Source: Nioella sp. MMSF_3534
GTDB taxonomy: Bacteria; Pseudomonadota; Alphaproteobacteria; Rhodobacterales; Rhodobacteraceae
DNA length: 56,027 bases
Direction: 5' to 3'
Assembly (NCBI RefSeq): GCF_030732985.1
Contig: NZ_JASHJX010000027.1
Coordinates: 1 to 56,027, forward strand
The notes beneath the pieces are model-generated. The model was not told the origin of the DNA, searched no databases, and saw nothing but the letters and a program-made list of their open reading frames with translations. The translations under genes were made by a program, and so were the position numbers. Shown one piece after another: positions 34,079-42,501 of the stretch. Position 1 is the first letter of the stretch. Each line of letters begins with the position of its first letter.

Positions 34079-35050
34079 CTAGAGGTTCAATGAAACGAGC
34101 GCTGCGGCGGCAAAAAACAGCGCAGGAATAAGACCCGCGTCGCGATTGGCACGAAAGAGGTGCATGCACACATCCGGGTCGTCGATATCCAGCCGCCCCA
34201 TCTGCCAGACCATGTGCCAGCCAAAGCCCCATGCCCCGACAAGCGCCAGCACCAGCGACAGGATACCCGCCGAAGGCGTCAGAGCGCCGATGATGGCCAC
34301 CGCCATAAGCGCCACCGACAGCACCAGAAAGCCGCGCAGGATGGGTTTTGTGTTGTCCCCGAAGAGCCGCGCGGTGGATTTCACGCCGATCAGTGCGTCG
34401 TCTTCCTTGTCCTGATGGGCATAGATTGTGTCGTAGAAGATCGTCCACGCCATGCCCGCGAGGTACAGGACGACGGGAGGCCAGGAAAGACTGCCTGTAT
34501 GGGCCACCCATGCCAGCAACGCCCCCCAGTTGAAGGCAATGCCCAGAAACACCTGCGGCCACCAGGTGAAGCGTTTGGCGAAGGGGTAGATGACCACCGG
34601 CAGCAGCGCGATGATGCCCATCAGGATCGCCGCATTGTTGAAACTCAGCAGGATCGCAAAGGCCACCAAAGCCTGTATGGCGAGCCACGCGAAGGCCTGC
34701 TTCACACTGACCTGCCCGGACGGGATGGGCCGCGACCTTGTGCGCGCCACGGCGGCGTCGAAATCGCGGTCGGTGATGTCGTTCCACGTGCAGCCCGCGC
34801 CGCGCATCAGGAACGCGCCCATGCCGCAGCCAAGCGCGATCCACAGGTCTTCCCATCTGGGTGTTGTGGCGGCAGCGGCCAGCCCCACGCCCCACCAGCA
34901 GGGCAGAAGCAGCAGCCATGTGCCGATCGGCCGGTCGGCCCGCGACAGGCGCAGATAGGGCCGGGACCACGCGGGCGCCAGCCGGTCCACCCAATTGCCG
35001 CGCACGGCGTCATGCACCTGTCCCTCTGGCGTTTCGTTCAAGCCGGTCAT
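34079..35050 (-). CDS. ubiA: 4-hydroxybenzoate polyprenyltransferase
   Basis: 323 residues from the ATG giving MTGLNETPEGQ. The two Asp-rich prenyl-diphosphate motifs are NDITDRDFDAAVARTRSRP and DKEDDALIGVKSTARLFG. There are eight to nine transmembrane helices. It transfers the polyprenyl tail to 4-hydroxybenzoate in ubiquinone synthesis. The gene is divergent from rsmE with only 12 bases between the two start codons, so its promoter must lie within rsmE or be shared. Confidence 0.94.
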   Translation of the reverse strand: MTGLNETPEGQVHDAVRGNWVDRLAPAWSRPYLRLSRADRPIGTWLLLLPCWWGVGLAAAATTPRWEDLWIALGCGMGAFLMRGAGCTWNDITDRDFDAAVARTRSRPIPSGQVSVKQAFAWLAIQALVAFAILLSFNNAAILMGIIALLPVVIYPFAKRFTWWPQVFLGIAFNWGALLAWVAHTGSLSWPPVVLYLAGMAWTIFYDTIYAHQDKEDDALIGVKSTARLFGDNTKPILRGFLVLSVALMAVAIIGALTPSAGILSLVLALVGAWGFGWHMVWQMGRLDIDDPDVCMHLFRANRDAGLIPALFFAAAALVSLNL

Positions 35051-35062
35051 AAGGTCCGTCCC

Positions 35063-35791
35063 ATGTCGTCGCGTGCAAAGATACGGCTCTTCGTAGAGCA
35101 TCCGCTTGGGCAAGGGCAAACGGTTCCCTTGTCGCGGGAACAGGCGCATTACCTGTTTGGGGTGATGCGGCTTGGTGTCGGGGCCGAGGTGGCGCTGTTT
35201 GATGGCCATAACGGGGAGTGGACCGCGGAGGTCGTAGAGGCCGGAAAGCGCGGCGGCGTGCTGGACTGCCGCGAACAGGCCGCGCCGCAGATGTCGCCGC
35301 CGGACCTTTGGCTGCTCTTCGCGCCGATCAAGAAGGCGCGCACCGATTTCATCGTGGAAAAGGCCGCCGAGATGGGCGCTGCGCGGATCCTGCCCGTGCA
35401 GACGGACTTCACCAATTCGGAACGGATCCGCCAAGACAGGTTGCAGGCCCACGCGGTGGAGGCGGCCGAGCAATGCGGTGGCACCTACGTGCCACCGGTG
35501 GAGGAGTTGCAGAAGCTTGACCGCCTTTTGGGGGACTGGCCCGACGACCGGCAGCTCATATTCTGCGACGAAAGCCTCGTGGGCGCGCGGGCGGCGCTTG
35601 AGGCTGCGCCCGAGGGAGACAAATGGGCGATCCTGATCGGCCCCGAGGGCGGGTTTTCCGACGCCGAGCGCGCACGGCTGACCGCCCACCCGGCCACGAC
35701 CGCCATCAGCCTCGGCCCGCGCATCCTGCGCGCCGATACCGCCGCCGTCGCGGCGCTGGCGCTGTTCCAGAGCACGCGGGGCGACTGGTGA
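35063..35791 (+). CDS. rsmE: 16S rRNA (uracil1498-N3)-methyltransferase
   Basis: 242 residues. An N-terminal PUA-like domain (KIRLFVEHPL...HYLFGVMRLGVG) is followed by a SPOUT methyltransferase domain with the trefoil-knot motifs ILIGPEGGFSDAERA and ISLGPRILRADTAAVAAL. The start ATG lies 12 bases from the divergent ubiA start. Its stop overlaps the GTG of the following small membrane gene. Confidence 0.94.
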   Translation: MSSRAKIRLFVEHPLGQGQTVPLSREQAHYLFGVMRLGVGAEVALFDGHNGEWTAEVVEAGKRGGVLDCREQAAPQMSPPDLWLLFAPIKKARTDFIVEKAAEMGAARILPVQTDFTNSERIRQDRLQAHAVEAAEQCGGTYVPPVEELQKLDRLLGDWPDDRQLIFCDESLVGARAALEAAPEGDKWAILIGPEGGFSDAERARLTAHPATTAISLGPRILRADTAAVAALALFQSTRGDW

Positions 35792-36321
35792 GCGGTTTCT
35801 TCCGACCCGAGGCGATGGCCACCCTGCGCCGCTGGCGCGAGGCGCTGATTGGGCTGGCGGTGCTGGCCGTGGGGGGCTTCGTGGCACTGGCGGCGCTCAC
35901 TGTCATCATTCTGGGCGTGGGCATTGCCTTTTCCGCCATCGGGCTTTTCCTGCTGTGGGGCGGCATTCAGCGCGGGCGGTTCCGGCAGGCGGCCATCGGG
36001 CCGGGCATCGTGACGCTGGATGAAGGGCGCGTGACCTATATGGGGCCTTTGGATGGTGGCGTGATCGACATCGAGGATATGACCGTCCTGATGCTGGACG
36101 GTCGCAGCCGCCCGCCGGTCTGGGTCCTGCGCCAGAACCATGCGGCACCGGTTCACATTCCGGTGAATGCCACCGGGGCGGACCGACTGTTTGACGCGTT
36201 CCTGCGGCTGCCGGGTATCCATACCGGGCAAATGGTGTGGAAACTGAACCGCGCCGGCAATGATCTGCTGCTGATCTGGGAACGCGAAGACGGGCTCGGC
36301 TGGCCTCAGGCGCTGAATTGA
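35788..36321 (+). CDS. membrane protein, unknown function
   Basis: 177 residues, GTG start overlapping the rsmE stop by 4 nt. Two adjacent transmembrane helices (LIGLAVLAVGGFVALAAL and VIILGVGIAFSAIGLFLLWGG) are followed by a soluble domain containing GIVTLDEGRVTYMGPLDGGVIDIEDMT-type beta structure (residues about 70-177), reminiscent of PH-like membrane proteins. It is co-transcribed with rsmE and probably gshA. Not assigned to a named family. Confidence 0.75.
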   Translation: MSGFFRPEAMATLRRWREALIGLAVLAVGGFVALAALTVIILGVGIAFSAIGLFLLWGGIQRGRFRQAAIGPGIVTLDEGRVTYMGPLDGGVIDIEDMTVLMLDGRSRPPVWVLRQNHAAPVHIPVNATGADRLFDAFLRLPGIHTGQMVWKLNRAGNDLLLIWEREDGLGWPQALN

Positions 36322-36381
36322 CACCGCCTGCATTTGCACCCATCAAGGGCCCCTGAAAGCGACAGTGCAGGAGCAGCCCCC

Positions 36382-37752
36382 ATGTCCATCCCCCAATCCG
36401 GCGGCGGCCCGATCGAACGGCACGAACAACTGGCGGAATATCTCGCCGATGGCTGCAAGCCGAAGGAAGACTGGCGCATCGGCACCGAGCACGAGAAGTT
36501 CGGCTACTGCAAGGACACGCTGAAGCCGTTGCCCTATGCAGGGGACCGGTCGATCCTCGCCGTGCTGGAGGGGTTGCGCGACGGCCATGGCTGGGACCCG
36601 CTGATCGAGGGCGGCAACCTGATTGGCCTGACCAAGGATGGTGCCAATATCAGCTTGGAACCGGGCGGGCAGCTTGAACTGTCGGGCGCGCCGCTGGAAA
36701 CCATCCACCAGACCTGTGACGAGGTGAACGACCACCTGCGCGACGTGAAGGATATCGCCGACAGGATCGGCGTGGGTTTCATCGGTCTGGGCGCGGCCCC
36801 GATCTGGTCGCATGAAGACATGCCGCTGATGCCCAAGGGGCGCTACAAGCTGATGGACGGCTATATGCAAAAGGTCGGCACCATGGGCACCACCATGATG
36901 CGCCGGACCTGCACCGTTCAGGTGAACCTCGATTTCGGATCCGAGGCCGACATGGTGCAGAAACTGCGCGTGGCGCTGGCGCTGCAACCGGTGGCCACGG
37001 CCCTGTTCGCCAATTCGCCCTTCCTGGACGGTAAGGTAAATGGCCACAAATCCTGGCGCAGCCGGGTCTGGCGCGATCTGGATGCCGACCGCACCGGGAT
37101 GCTGCCTTTCGTGTTCGAGGAGGGCTTCGGGTTTGAACGGTGGGTGGAATATGCGCTCGATGTGCCGATGTATTTCGTCTACCGCGACGGGCAGTATATC
37201 AACGCGCTCGGCCAGTCCTTCCGCGACTTCCTGAAAGGCAAGCTGCCCGCGCTGCCGGGCGAGACGCCGACGCTGTCCGATTGGGCCGACCACCTGACCA
37301 CGGTCTTCCCCGAGGCGCGGATCAAGAAATTCATCGAGATGCGCGGGGCCGATGGCGGCCCGTGGCGCAGGCTCTGCGCGTTGCCGGCCTTCTGGGTGGG
37401 GCTGCTCTATGACCAGTCGGCGCTGGATGCGGCCTGGGATCTGGTCAAGGGCTGGGACGCGGAAACGCGCGAGGCGCTGCGGGTGGCGGCGTCGATCGAC
37501 GGTCTGCAAGCCGAGGTTGCGGGCATCCGCATGCATGACCTCGCCCGCGAGGCGGTGGCGATTTCCGAGGCGGGGCTGAAGGCCCGCGCCCGCCCCGGCG
37601 CAGGCGGATTGGTGCCCGATGAGACCCATTTCCTGAATGCGCTGAAAGAAAGCATCGAAAGCGGTCAGGTGCCTGCCGACGAATTGCTGGCGCATTATAA
37701 TGGCGATTGGAACGGCGACCTGACCCGGATCTATTCCGAGTTCAGCTACTGA
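36382..37752 (+). CDS. gshA: glutamate-cysteine ligase, plant/alphaproteobacterial type
   Basis: 456 residues from ATG 36382. WRIGTEHEKFGYC, GANISLEPGGQLELSGAPLETIHQTC, MRRTCTVQVNLDFGSEADM and the C-terminal WDLVKGWDAETREALR region are typical of the GCS2/plant-type family used by alphaproteobacteria. It forms gamma-glutamylcysteine, the first step of glutathione synthesis. It convergently meets the DUF805 gene, with 3 bases between stop codons. Confidence 0.93.
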   Translation: MSIPQSGGGPIERHEQLAEYLADGCKPKEDWRIGTEHEKFGYCKDTLKPLPYAGDRSILAVLEGLRDGHGWDPLIEGGNLIGLTKDGANISLEPGGQLELSGAPLETIHQTCDEVNDHLRDVKDIADRIGVGFIGLGAAPIWSHEDMPLMPKGRYKLMDGYMQKVGTMGTTMMRRTCTVQVNLDFGSEADMVQKLRVALALQPVATALFANSPFLDGKVNGHKSWRSRVWRDLDADRTGMLPFVFEEGFGFERWVEYALDVPMYFVYRDGQYINALGQSFRDFLKGKLPALPGETPTLSDWADHLTTVFPEARIKKFIEMRGADGGPWRRLCALPAFWVGLLYDQSALDAAWDLVKGWDAETREALRVAASIDGLQAEVAGIRMHDLAREAVAISEAGLKARARPGAGGLVPDETHFLNALKESIESGQVPADELLAHYNGDWNGDLTRIYSEFSY

Positions 37753-37755
37753 CGC

Positions 37756-38331
37756 TCAGACCCCGCGCGCAGCCTTGTTGCGCTGGATTTCCGGCAGCAC
37801 ACGCGACTGGTAGTAGGCCTTGAAATCGGCCTGCTGCTGCGCGCGCATCGCGGCCTTGATCTCTGGGTCCAACTCTCCCATCAGGGCGGGGTGATCGTTC
37901 AGGCGGCGGCGGGGGCCGAGCGGATCGGGGCCATAGGTGTTGCGCCCGTTGCTGCCCGGCAGGCAGAGCAGCACCAGCATCCAGATACCGCCGATCAGCG
38001 GCACGAACATGATGAAATACCACCAGCCGCTGCGGTCGGTGTCATGCAGGCGCCGGACCATGGCCGAGAGGCTGGGCATGAAGAACAGCAGGAAATGCGC
38101 TGCGGTGAAGATCCAGAAATTGTTCATGAACCCGGCGGGCAGGGTGCCGCTGTGTTTCATGTCCTCCAGGATCTGCGGATTGGCGAAGAGGTAGCTCATG
38201 AACCAGATCGTGCCACCGATGCCCAGAAGGGCCTGAAACAGGGCAAACCACCAGTATTCCGACCGCGTGGCGCGGCCCGAGAAGGTGAAGCTTTTCTTGT
38301 AGCAGGTCTTGATGGCGCCGAAAAATCCCAT
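37756..38331 (-). CDS. DUF805 family membrane protein
   Basis: 191 residues from the ATG giving MGFFGAIKTCYKKSFTFSGR. The family hallmark GRATRSEYWWFALFQ at the first membrane helix and MVRRLHDTDRSGWWYFI before the last helix are present, with about four transmembrane segments and a cytoplasmic C-terminal tail of about 55 residues. Function of DUF805 proteins is not established. The longer open frame upstream to 38742 is not family-like and overlaps the next gene's control region. Confidence 0.9.
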   Translation of the reverse strand: MGFFGAIKTCYKKSFTFSGRATRSEYWWFALFQALLGIGGTIWFMSYLFANPQILEDMKHSGTLPAGFMNNFWIFTAAHFLLFFMPSLSAMVRRLHDTDRSGWWYFIMFVPLIGGIWMLVLLCLPGSNGRNTYGPDPLGPRRRLNDHPALMGELDPEIKAAMRAQQQADFKAYYQSRVLPEIQRNKAARGV

Positions 38332-38448
38332 GCGGTCCTCTGGATCACGAATACTCATTCGTGCCCATTGGGCCACGCGACTATGGCCGGAGTGGGGCAG
38401 TCCCGGGTCCGCTCTGCGGCTTTGGCGGACCGGATCGACCTTGGATGT

Positions 38449-38475
38449 CCCGAAAAAGGCTTCGGGGAAGTTTTT
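38449..38475 (+). terminator. hairpin plus T-run in the leader of the small membrane gene
   Basis: CCCGAA (38449-38454) pairs with TTCGGG (38461-38466), followed four bases later by TTTTT. It is 64 bases upstream of the small membrane gene start and could be an attenuator in its leader or end antisense transcription; no upstream rightward gene is near. Confidence 0.35.
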
Positions 38476-38538
38476 ATTGAACCGATTTCGGGTTTCGGCT
38501 CTCTTACAGTCACTGTTTACAATCAAGGAGCTCTGGAA

Positions 38539-38784
38539 ATGCGCGATTTTTTTATTGGTGCGTTGGATAAACTGATCACCGTCATCGTTGTGCTGATGAT
38601 CATCGGCGTGGTCGGTGGCGCCCTGTTCACCATGTTCAGCCCGATGGGCGGTTTCCTGCAGGGTCTCGGACTGTTGATCTTCGGCGGGCTTTACGTGGTC
38701 CTGATGGGCGGCATGATGTACCTGTTCCTCGGCATTTACCACAACACCAAGCGGACGGCCGACATTCTCGAAAGCCGTGGCTAA
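38539..38784 (+). CDS. small two-helix inner-membrane protein
   Basis: 81 residues, ATG with AAGGAG ten bases upstream. Two long hydrophobic helices (LITVIVVLMIIGVVGGALFTMF and LGLLIFGGLYVVLMGGMMYLFLGIYH) are separated by a short PMGGFLQG loop, with a short charged C-terminus. Resembles DUF4282-like small membrane proteins of alphaproteobacteria; function unknown. The upstream DNA is AT-rich and should carry its own promoter. Its stop overlaps that of the convergent operon by 4 nt. Confidence 0.8.
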   Translation: MRDFFIGALDKLITVIVVLMIIGVVGGALFTMFSPMGGFLQGLGLLIFGGLYVVLMGGMMYLFLGIYHNTKRTADILESRG

Positions 38785-39077
38785 GGCACACTGACGCTGC
38801 GCCCGCCATAAGGCGCAGCGTCTATCCTGAGGTCCAGCACGAAACCGATCACCTTCGCCTCGGGCATTTCGCAGGGCCGCAGCAACGCGCCGGAACGGGT
38901 GCGATAGAGGTTCAGGCTGATGTAGTCCGTGCCGCCCAGTTCCTCGGCCACCAGTTTCTGACTGGCTCCCCCTGAAAACCCAGATTTCACAACGACATAG
39001 CGGCGGCCATGGGACGTGCCCGTAAAGGTGCCGAAGGGCAGCGTGTCGAAAGCGTTGAGAAACGCCTGCAAGGTCAA
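38781..39077 (-). CDS. hypothetical protein, last gene of the pyrimidine/plsY operon
   Basis: 98 residues, soluble, no signal peptide. Features seen are LPFGTFTGTSHGRRYVVVKS and LVAEELGGTDYISLNLYR. The start overlaps plsY by 4 nt, which argues that it is translated. I do not recognise the family. Confidence 0.7.
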   Translation of the reverse strand: MTLQAFLNAFDTLPFGTFTGTSHGRRYVVVKSGFSGGASQKLVAEELGGTDYISLNLYRTRSGALLRPCEMPEAKVIGFVLDLRIDAAPYGGRSVSVP

Positions 39078-39685
39078 CCCTTGCGACCGATCCGGGGTTC
39101 CTCGCCTGCGATCAGGCGTTTGATATTGGCGTCATGGCGCATGAAGATCAGCGCCGCCAGAAGCGCGGTGGCCAATCCGGCGGACGGCATGCCAAGAACG
39201 CTGACCCAGACCGGCGACAGAGCGGCGGCAACCAGAGCAGACAGCGAGGAAATGCGGAAGACGCCCGCGACAAGCGCCCATGTCAGGCAGGCCGCGATCC
39301 CGGCGGGCCAGAACAACGCCAGCAGGGTGCCGAGGAAGGTCGCCACGCCCTTGCCGCCCTTGAAGCCCAGAAAGATCGGGAAGCAATGGCCCAGGAAGGC
39401 CGCAAAGCCCGCGATCTGCGCGGCATCCTCTGCCAGCGCGTAGCGCGCGATCAGCACCGCGATGCCGCCCTTGCCTGCATCCAGCAGCAGGGTCAGCGCG
39501 GCGGCGGGCTTGTTGCCCGTGCGCAGCACATTGGTGGCCCCGATATTGCCCGACCCGATCTGGCGGATATCGCCCAACCCGAAGAGCCGCGCCATCACCA
39601 GCCCGAAGGGCACCGAGCCGAGCAGATAGGCCAGCCCGGCGGTGAAAGCCAAGAGGGCGGCAGAGGTCTCGAACACAGGCAGCAT
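39074..39685 (-). CDS. plsY: acyl-phosphate:glycerol-3-phosphate acyltransferase
   Basis: 203 residues, about five transmembrane helices. The three PlsY motifs are clear: SVPFGLVMARL, IGSGNIGATNVLRTG and GHCFPIFLGFKGGKGVAT. It acylates glycerol-3-phosphate in membrane lipid synthesis. It overlaps pyrX by 1 nt and the small downstream gene by 4 nt in a tightly packed leftward operon. Confidence 0.95.
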   Translation of the reverse strand: MLPVFETSAALLAFTAGLAYLLGSVPFGLVMARLFGLGDIRQIGSGNIGATNVLRTGNKPAAALTLLLDAGKGGIAVLIARYALAEDAAQIAGFAAFLGHCFPIFLGFKGGKGVATFLGTLLALFWPAGIAACLTWALVAGVFRISSLSALVAAALSPVWVSVLGMPSAGLATALLAALIFMRHDANIKRLIAGEEPRIGRKG

Positions 39686-40968
39686 CAGGCGGTCCTTTCA
39701 AAGACGGGTGCGCCCGCGACGAGCGTCATCAGCACCTTGCCCTCCATCCGCATCCCGTCAAAGGGGGTATTTTTCGACTTCGACCGCAGCGTGAAGCGGT
39801 CCAGCAGGAAGGGCGCGTGCGCGTCGAACAGCACGAGGTCGGCGGGGGCCTCAACGGCCAGCGTTCCGGTTTCCAGCCCAAGCCTGCGCGCAGGGTTCAG
39901 CGCCATGGCGCGGAACAGCTGCGGCAGGCTCAACTGCCCGGCGTGATAAAGCCGCATGGCGGCGGGCAGCAGGGTTTCCAGCGCCACCGCGCCCGAAGCC
40001 GCGACCTCGAAGGGCAGGCGCTTCGATTCCTCGTCCTGCGGGGTGTGCATGGAACTGATGATGTCGATCGTGCCATCAGCGACGGCCTCGACCATGGCCA
40101 GCCGGTCATCCTCGGCCCTAAGCGGCGGCTTGACCTTGAAGAAGGTGCGGTAATCGCCCACGTCGAACTCGTTCAGCGTCAGGTGGTGGATCGAGACACC
40201 GGCGGTCACGTCCAGCCCGCCCGCCTTGGCGCGCGTCAGCGCAGGAAGGGCGGCGGCGGTGGTGATCTGGTCGGCGTGATAGCGGGCGCGGGTCATCTCG
40301 ACCAGCGCAAGATCGCGTTCCAGCCCGATGCGTTCCGCCATCGGCGACACGGCAGGCAGACCGCGCAGCGAGGCGAACTTGCCCGAGGTCACGGCAGCGC
40401 CCGAGGACAGCCCCGGTTCCTGCGGGTGCATGATGAGAAGCGCCCCGAGCGAGCGCGCATAGGTCATGGCGCGGGTCAGCACCTTGGTATCGGTCACCAC
40501 GTGATCGCAATCGGTAAAGGCCGCCGCACCGGCATCGAGCAGGAAGCCGATCTCCGTCATCTCGCGGCCTGCGCGGGCCTTGGTCAGGGCGGCCATGGGC
40601 AGCATGCGGACCGGGCTGACCTGTTCGCCCCGGCGACGCACGAATTCCAGCGCCTCGGGCGTGTCGATGGGGGGCGTGGTGTCGGGACGGGTGACCATGG
40701 TCGTGACACCACCCGCCGCCGCCGCCGCGCCTGCCGTGCGGATGCTTTCCTTGTGCCGCTCGCCCGGTTCGCAGGTCTTCACCCCGATATCGACGATGCC
40801 GGGCGCAAGGCATTTGCCGCCCGCGTCGATCACCCGCGCCTCAACCACAGGGGCCGCGCCGGTGCCGCGATCCGCGATGCGCCCGTCACGGACCAGCAGC
40901 CATCCGGGGGCGTCGGTCTGCGCCTCGGGGTCGATCAGGCGGGCATTGGTGAACAGGATGGCGGTCAT
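39685..40968 (-). CDS. pyrX: pseudo-dihydroorotase (PyrX/PyrC'), non-catalytic
   Basis: 427 residues with the overall dihydroorotase fold, but the zinc-binding His-x-His is lost: canonical PGxVDxHxHxREPG reads PGIVDIGVKTCEPG (Gly62, Lys64). The catalytic Asp of TDHAPH also reads SMHTPQ. By analogy with the inactive PyrC' of Pseudomonas, which is required for assembly of aspartate carbamoyltransferase, this should be a structural partner of the PyrB encoded upstream in the same operon. A true pyrC must then exist elsewhere in the genome. It starts four bases inside the preceding membrane-protein gene. Confidence 0.85.
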   Translation of the reverse strand: MTAILFTNARLIDPEAQTDAPGWLLVRDGRIADRGTGAAPVVEARVIDAGGKCLAPGIVDIGVKTCEPGERHKESIRTAGAAAAAGGVTTMVTRPDTTPPIDTPEALEFVRRRGEQVSPVRMLPMAALTKARAGREMTEIGFLLDAGAAAFTDCDHVVTDTKVLTRAMTYARSLGALLIMHPQEPGLSSGAAVTSGKFASLRGLPAVSPMAERIGLERDLALVEMTRARYHADQITTAAALPALTRAKAGGLDVTAGVSIHHLTLNEFDVGDYRTFFKVKPPLRAEDDRLAMVEAVADGTIDIISSMHTPQDEESKRLPFEVAASGAVALETLLPAAMRLYHAGQLSLPQLFRAMALNPARRLGLETGTLAVEAPADLVLFDAHAPFLLDRFTLRSKSKNTPFDGMRMEGKVLMTLVAGAPVFERTA

Positions 40969-41528
40969 GGGCGCCCCTCTAACTTGGCCTTCGCCTCCAA
41001 CAGGCGTTGGTGGATGGTGTCCGCGTCGGGGATCAGGACGAACCCCGTGGACCTGCGCGTGGTGCGCGACCCGAGCTTGCCGCCCCGGTTATGGCGCACC
41101 CGTGTGTGCTGCTTCACCTCGTGATGGAACAGCACCGATCCGGGCGGGCCGGGGTCGAAGTCGATCCGAAGCATACGCTCCAGCGGATAGCGCGTGGTGG
41201 TGCCGCGCTCCTCGATATAGGCGGCGCGGTCTGTCAGGGCATAGTGCGTGGCCCGCCTGCGCAGGGCGCTTGTGACCGGAGACACCAGCGCGTTCCAGAG
41301 ACCGATCGCGACAAAGCCCAACCCGATGAACGGAAAGAGAGAGATGGGAAAGGGAATTTGCGGATCGGTCAGCATGTCCCGCAGGTTGAGAAACCAGAAC
41401 GCCCCGAACGCGACCACCAGCCAGCCGAGGATCGACGGGGCGGCCCAGAAATGGCGCGGCACGATCTGCCCGGCGGGTTGCCCCTGCCACAGAACGGTTT
41501 CCCCCGGTTCCACGCGCGGTCCGGTCAT
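40965..41528 (-). CDS. membrane protein with PH-like domain, paralogue 2
   Basis: 187 residues. GETVLWQGQPAGQIVPRHFW at the N-terminus precedes two transmembrane helices (SILGWLVVAFGAFWFLNL and FPFIGLGFVAIGLWNALV), then a beta-rich domain with ATHYALTDRAAYI and PGSVLFHHEVK that resembles bacterial PH domains. It is a tandem paralogue of the next gene upstream (41525-42100). 4-nt overlaps on both sides show tight coupling with pyrX. Function unknown. Confidence 0.75.
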   Translation of the reverse strand: MTGPRVEPGETVLWQGQPAGQIVPRHFWAAPSILGWLVVAFGAFWFLNLRDMLTDPQIPFPISLFPFIGLGFVAIGLWNALVSPVTSALRRRATHYALTDRAAYIEERGTTTRYPLERMLRIDFDPGPPGSVLFHHEVKQHTRVRHNRGGKLGSRTTRRSTGFVLIPDADTIHQRLLEAKAKLEGRP

Positions 41529-42100
41529 TCCGCCGCCTCCCGCAACTCGCGCCGGGCCCGGCGCATCAGGCTGTAGACATGCTGCGAGTCGTCGATCTGA
41601 TGAAAGCCCAGGAACCGGATGCGGGTGCCGTTGCGGCCGCTGACCGGCATGGCCCCGTGCTTCATGTGAAAGATGACCGAGCCGGGGGTGCCGTCTTCCC
41701 AGACGATCCGGTCCATATCCTCAATCGGCCAGCTTTCCAGCGTTTTCCTGCCAAACGCGTTGCGGGCGATGAACGCGGTCTGATTGGTCAGCGTGTACCA
41801 TGTGCGCCCGCGCAGCCAGGCATCCAGCAGCAGCCGCCCCCCCAGCATCCAAAGGCCGACAGCCAGGAACGGCAGGCCGAATAGCGGGAAGAAGCTGAAC
41901 GGGAACGGCACGCTGGTGTTCGCGGTCATGGCATAGGCCATGCCGATCCAGAACAGCGAGAAGCCGGTAAAGAAGACGCCCATCAGGGTCAGAGGGTTGA
42001 TCAGCCCGCGCCAGTTGATGGCCGTGTGCGGCTGGCCCTGCCAGAGGATCGCCTCATCCGGCGCAAGAATGCCTTGCCAGCTGTCCGACGGGGCGCTCAT
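41525..42100 (-). CDS. membrane protein with PH-like domain, paralogue 1
   Basis: 191 residues from the ATG giving [20 protein letters not shown]. It shares with its neighbour ILWQGQP, two central helices (LMGVFFTGFSLFWIGMAY and PLFGLPFLAVGLWML), TWYTLTNQTAFI and PGSVIFHMKHG, so the pair arose by tandem duplication. It overlaps the neighbouring genes by 4 nt at each end. Function unknown; the position between pyrB and pyrX is the only clue. Confidence 0.75.
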   Translation of the reverse strand: MSAPSDSWQGILAPDEAILWQGQPHTAINWRGLINPLTLMGVFFTGFSLFWIGMAYAMTANTSVPFPFSFFPLFGLPFLAVGLWMLGGRLLLDAWLRGRTWYTLTNQTAFIARNAFGRKTLESWPIEDMDRIVWEDGTPGSVIFHMKHGAMPVSGRNGTRIRFLGFHQIDDSQHVYSLMRRARRELREAAE

Positions 42101-42501
42101 GCGGCGTTGCCCGCGCGGGCCATGGCGGCCTCGATCTTTGCCACCACGGCGGGACGGTCGGCGATGTATTTCATCAGGTGCTTGTCGCCGGTGCGGGTGA
42201 TGATCTGCACCGCGCTGCCAAGGCTGCGCAGCTTGTCGATCTCGGCCAGCCGGACATGGCGGTTGTCGGGGCCGGAAAGGTCGGTTTCGGTCAGCACCCA
42301 TTCGGCATTGGCCTCATCCGAAGCAAGGTAGAAGGCGCGCACTGCAACCGCCGCCAGCCCGCCGATAGCGCCTGTCCAGACATGCGGATTGCCCATGACC
42401 CACAGGACGCCCATGCCAAGCGCCATGGCCACCGCCGCGATCCAGGCATGTTCGCGCCAGTAGGTCGCGCGGTCGGCGCGGAAGGTGATGGCGTCAGACA
42501 T
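42097..42501 (-). CDS. small membrane protein, PH-like
   Basis: 134 residues. Two N-terminal hydrophobic helices ([18 protein letters not shown] and [17 protein letters not shown]) precede a beta-rich domain with [26 protein letters not shown], resembling the PH-like domain of the two following genes. It starts 8 nt inside pyrB. Unknown function. Confidence 0.75.
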   Translation of the reverse strand: MSDAITFRADRATYWREHAWIAAVAMALGMGVLWVMGNPHVWTGAIGGLAAVAVRAFYLASDEANAEWVLTETDLSGPDNRHVRLAEIDKLRSLGSAVQIITRTGDKHLMKYIADRPAVVAKIEAAMARAGNAA

